A stretch of 64,000 nt of DNA, taken from positions 6,572,001 through 6,636,000 of the forward strand of contig NC_026659.2 of assembly GCF_000004075.3 (NCBI RefSeq), given 5' to 3'. The stretch's first letter is position 1; each line of letters opens with the position of its first letter. Positions 61,229-64,000 of the stretch are shown here, in pieces. Under the pieces are notes generated by a model that worked only from the letters and a program-made list of their open reading frames with translations, did no database searches and was not told the origin of the DNA. The stretch comes from Cucumis sativus. Lineage: Eukaryota > Streptophyta > Magnoliopsida > Cucurbitales > Cucurbitaceae. Position numbers and translations under genes: made by a program.

Positions 61229-62000
61229 AAAATAATGATGGTAAAATAATAAAAATGGTAGCAAATAGCAAATAGCAAATATTCTTGCAAAATGAGGGGA
61301 CATTGAGAATGCATAATGGGTTATTAGAGTTTGTGGTTATAATAAATCGTGTGTTAGTATAGTAGTAGTAATGAAAAACAAATGTTTTATTTTATTATGA
61401 TATTATTATAATTATTTATGATTTATGAAAAACATTATAATTATTTAATTTATTTACAGAATAATTTTTTTTAAGTCGATAAAAAAAAGTGATCTTTTAA
61501 AAAATATAACGAAGTAAATGGAACAATTTAAAAAACGAAAAAAACTCATATACAATAAACAATCATTTAGATTTGACTATTATTTCCTAGACGGTCTTTT
61601 AGAAAAATAGAAAACTATTTTTTTCAACGATCATTTAGATTTGAGTATTTTTGCTACACAATCATTTATATCTAATCATTTAAATTTGGGTAGTTAAATC
61701 TAAACGATTTTTTCCAAAAAATTTTGATACACTGATTGTTTAAATTTTACTACTTAATAAATGGAAATACCTATAATAGATACAATTCAAACACAAATTA
61801 TTACAACACGAACTAAAATAATCAGGAGTCTAAGTGCAAACTACTGCACTTCAAACACATACTATATTAACACACGGCTTATCATAACCACAAACTATAA
61901 TAACCCATTATGCATTCCTAACGTCCCTTCATTTTGCAAGAATATTTGCTATTTGCTATTTGTTATAGGTTTTTTTTTAAAAAAAATTTACCTTCATTAT
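61229..62000. mobile_element. Foldback element with ~130-bp inverted arms
   Basis: The left arm (about 61229-61365) contains GCAAATAGCAAATAGCAAAT, ATTCTTGCAAAATGA, GAATGCATAATGGGTTATTA, GTTTGTGGTTAT and GTGTGTTA. The right arm (about 61861-62000) is its reverse complement with a few differences. The ~495-bp centre is AT-rich and non-coding, with two inverted GATCATTTAGATTTGA-like words. Size and structure suggest a MULE- or foldback-type MITE. The exact ends and target duplication were not determined because similarity fades in A/T-rich DNA. Confidence 0.75.
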
Positions 62001-62263
62001 TTTTTAATTATTCGCTTTTACTATTTCATTCTCGAATTAAAATAGTTTATCCTTCAAATAAATATTATTGTAATCTAAACTATAATAACCTTACATCCCA
62101 CGCACAAACAACTATAACCCAACTATAACAACTTATGTTTATAATAACCAATTTTTTTTTTTGTCTCATACCCTTTATTAATTTCTACCTTTAGAAATTT
62201 TTAATAATTTAATTTGTAGAAAATCTCTCTAAAATTAATTATCAACGTTTCTCATGTCAAAGA

Positions 62264-63498
62264 TGTGGGCTTTTTGGCCCTTAATCTCAAATTAATTTAT
62301 TTTAATTATTCAATTAATTTATGTTTTGATGATAACAAATCTGATTTTTTTATTGACAATTTTATTAATTTGAATAGACCATATCGTAGAACTTGGAAAA
62401 ATGATTCTAACGCCTCTTGAATCACCCAAATCGAAGTGCAAATGAAGAAAATATTGCTAAAAGAAGGTTAACGGAAAAATATCCGAGATTGTGACGTGGC
62501 GACCAAGCATTCAATTTGAACCAATTAGAGAAAGCCACTTGGAGCAATGAAAGAGTAACAAATGTGGCTTTTTGTTATGTTTTATTGGCTTTTATAAAGA
62601 AAATGAATTTAAAAAGAAAATGATTTTAATATTATTATTTTTCCTTGTGTCTAATGGCTAGTTGTTTTAAAAGAGGGTGAAGTTGCTTTATTGATTTCTT
62701 TTTAAACAAAGTATTTTGAAAAGACATATTATTATATTATTATTTGTATTGTGTCAACGGCTAATTAAGTTTAAATCTCAACCATTCATTTTTCTTTTAC
62801 TTATATCTAATAACCCAAATGATTTTGAATTTATCTTTCCTCTCTTTTTAAATACTTCACATTTACACAAGATCATTAACATCTTTACAATCCTCAAAAA
62901 GTGCAAAAAGCCAACATTGTTATTCTCTCTAAAGCTTCCAATTTTTATTCTTTTCATCTTATTCTTGAGAGCTTCTTATTATATTGTGAGGATTAAATTT
63001 GTGAGCTTCAAATTGTATACTCACTCTTTTAGAGGGTTTTCTTTTGTATGATTTAAAAACTTCAACATATTGTAACGGTTGGATCCTAACCCGTGGAAAT
63101 GATCGGGTTTGCTCTTGAACCCGAAAAAGGAGCAAGAATCGGTTCGGCTCAAATCCGTGGAAAGAGTCCAAAGAAGATTTTCAATCAAAATCCAAGAGGT
63201 GCTTGGGAAAGTGGATGTAGGTTGAGTTTAACCGAACCACTATAAAATTACGGTGTCTTCTTCTCTAACTCTTTTCTAATTATTTTTTAATTTAATTTTA
63301 GTTACATATTCTTATTGGTTGAGCTTGATTGCATACTTCCATTCATATCTTTTTATCAATCTTGTTATTTAACAAAATTTACAAGGTTCTTTATTTAAAT
63401 TTTAAAAAATATCTAATTAGTTGATTTTACTTTTTATTTATCAAAAAGTTTATTTAAACTCTATTCACCCCCTCTAGGGTTGCCATACCAATCCAACA
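62264..63498 (+). mobile_element. Solo copia-type LTR (1,235 bp) with intact 5-bp TSD
   Basis: It begins TGTGGGCTTTTTGGCCCTTA, has ATGTTTTGATGATAACAAAT near the start and ends CACCCCCTCTAGGGTTGCC...CCAACA, giving TG...CA termini. AAAGA stands directly before (62259-62263) and after (63499-63503), a perfect 5-bp target duplication. Internal retroelement sequence is missing, so it is a solo LTR left by LTR-LTR recombination. The gene-like frames inside are LTR sequence. The lineage looks like SIRE/Maximus-type copia from the GATGATAACAAAT and TTCACCCCCTCTAG words, which is an inference. Confidence 0.88.
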
Positions 63499-63503
63499 AA
63501 AGA

Positions 63504-63954
63504 CTTACTCTTTGAAGTTAAAAAAAAAAAAGATTTTCAATCAATTTGACCGTGTAAGAAATTCATTAAATCTTAATAACATTCTTTGATTAATTTGTTA
63601 GATATGATGAAATTTAAAAGCTAAATTATTAGTTATTAAAATGCTAAAAAACATAGTCAAAGCTAAAAGGTTAGTTATGGTAAATATACAAATTTTGTAG
63701 TAAATCAACACCGTCCACGCGTCCCTCTACTATTAGATAAAAAAATCGCAAAAGCCAAAAAAACGATCACTTAAGAGGACAGTTTAGCAAGTCTTGTTCA
63801 AACCAATCATCATCAGCCACGTGTCTTTCTTCTTCCTCACAGCTCGAGAGAAAAAAAGGAAGTCTTGTATGAACTTTGCTTGAGTCTTAAGAATTTTCTT
63901 AGTCCAAATTAATGAAACCTTAAGATTCCTATTATTGCCTAAGGCCGCAAAAAA
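63504..63954. other. Upstream region of the gene entering at the right edge
   Basis: AT-rich to about 63700, then CACCGTCCACGCGTCCCTC and CAGCCACGTGTCTTTCTTCT. The latter contains a CACGTG G-box at about 63819, and the stretch ends close to a start codon at 63955. It is consistent with a promoter and 5' UTR. Confidence 0.4.
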
Positions 63955-64000
63955 ATGGGAAACGCACTCAGGTTCCTCTGCGGCCACTTCTCCCGTCCCA
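63955..64000 (+). CDS. 5' end of a gene cut by the window edge
   Basis: ATG followed by 14 further codons reads MGNALRFLCGHFSRP and is still open at the last base. MGN- starts followed by a Cys a few residues on are typical of N-acylated plant proteins. I have a weak memory of conserved plant proteins of unknown function starting this way. The local rise in GC content supports a coding start. The opposite-strand frame at 63784-63987 is probably its shadow. Too little is present to assign a function. Confidence 0.45.
   Translation, partial: MGNALRFLCGHFSRP

Noticed and set aside
62716..63171. Frames of 70-111 codons on both strands
   Set aside because: They lie entirely inside the solo LTR and have no similarity to proteins.
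63784..63987. 67-codon minus-strand frame at the right edge
   Set aside because: It overlaps the more convincing plus-strand start at 63955 and reads through AT-rich promoter sequence.
1..64000. CRISPR array, operon or bacterial-type system
   Set aside because: No short regularly spaced repeats with unique spacers. Genes are intron-containing and widely spaced, and all tandem arrays are satellite- or minisatellite-like.

Overview
This window is nuclear DNA from a flowering plant, almost certainly a eudicot. Its genes contain many GT-AG introns, its intergenic DNA is AT-rich, and it carries LTR-retrotransposon, MITE and satellite-like sequence between low-density genes. The gag fragment at 6.3-7.9 kb and several dispersed repeats resemble families I associate with cucurbits (Cucumis and relatives). 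That assignment is an inference from memory and has not been tested.

Layout. 1-12.3 kb is gene-free: an AT-rich degenerate repeat tract ending in a Tat/Ogre-like LTR tail, a ~95-bp tandem array, a ~68-bp tandem array, and a broken Ty3/gypsy gag on the minus strand. 12.5-17.4 kb (+) is a complete 16-exon ORC4 gene. 17.4-22.8 kb is intergenic and holds a broken copy of the mitochondrial ribosomal protein mL54. 22.9-25.4 kb (+) is a five-exon sorting nexin 2 gene. It converges on a two-exon leucine-rich-repeat receptor kinase of the IMK2/IMK3 type (25.8-28.5 kb, -). A single-exon PRA1-family gene lies at 33.7-34.4 kb (-), with a truncated copia-type LTR about 0.5 kb upstream. 40.6-45.5 kb (+) holds two tandem paralogues of a plant protein I do not recognise (495 and 498 aa). 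48.5-50.5 kb is a satellite-like array of ~182-bp units. A 570-bp Mutator-like MITE with ~200-bp inverted repeats and a perfect 9-bp target duplication follows, ending about 40 bp past the stop codon of a three-exon CHX cation/H+ antiporter (51.3-55.1 kb, -). 58.6-61.1 kb is a decayed Ty1/copia element, 61.2-62.0 kb a foldback element, and 62.26-63.50 kb a solo LTR with a perfect 5-bp target duplication. The last 46 bases look like the first codons of another + strand gene.

The functional genes are unrelated housekeeping, trafficking, signalling and transport genes: replication licensing (ORC4), endosomal sorting (SNX2), Rab/ER-Golgi trafficking (PRA1), receptor signalling (IMK2-like) and K+/H+ exchange (CHX). 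They do not form a pathway or cluster. I found no new defence or biosynthetic system. The observations most worth a second look are the hairpin-forming MITE apparently in the CHX 3' UTR, the tandem pair of unknown genes with a duplicated intron segment, the two satellite-like arrays (one with nested dimeric monomers), the frameshifted mL54 copy, and two related LTRs in opposite orientation.

Coordinates of multi-exon genes run from start codon to stop codon and include introns. Exons are listed in the evidence and were placed by hand from GT-AG sites, reading frame and family similarity. No alignment or expression data were available.
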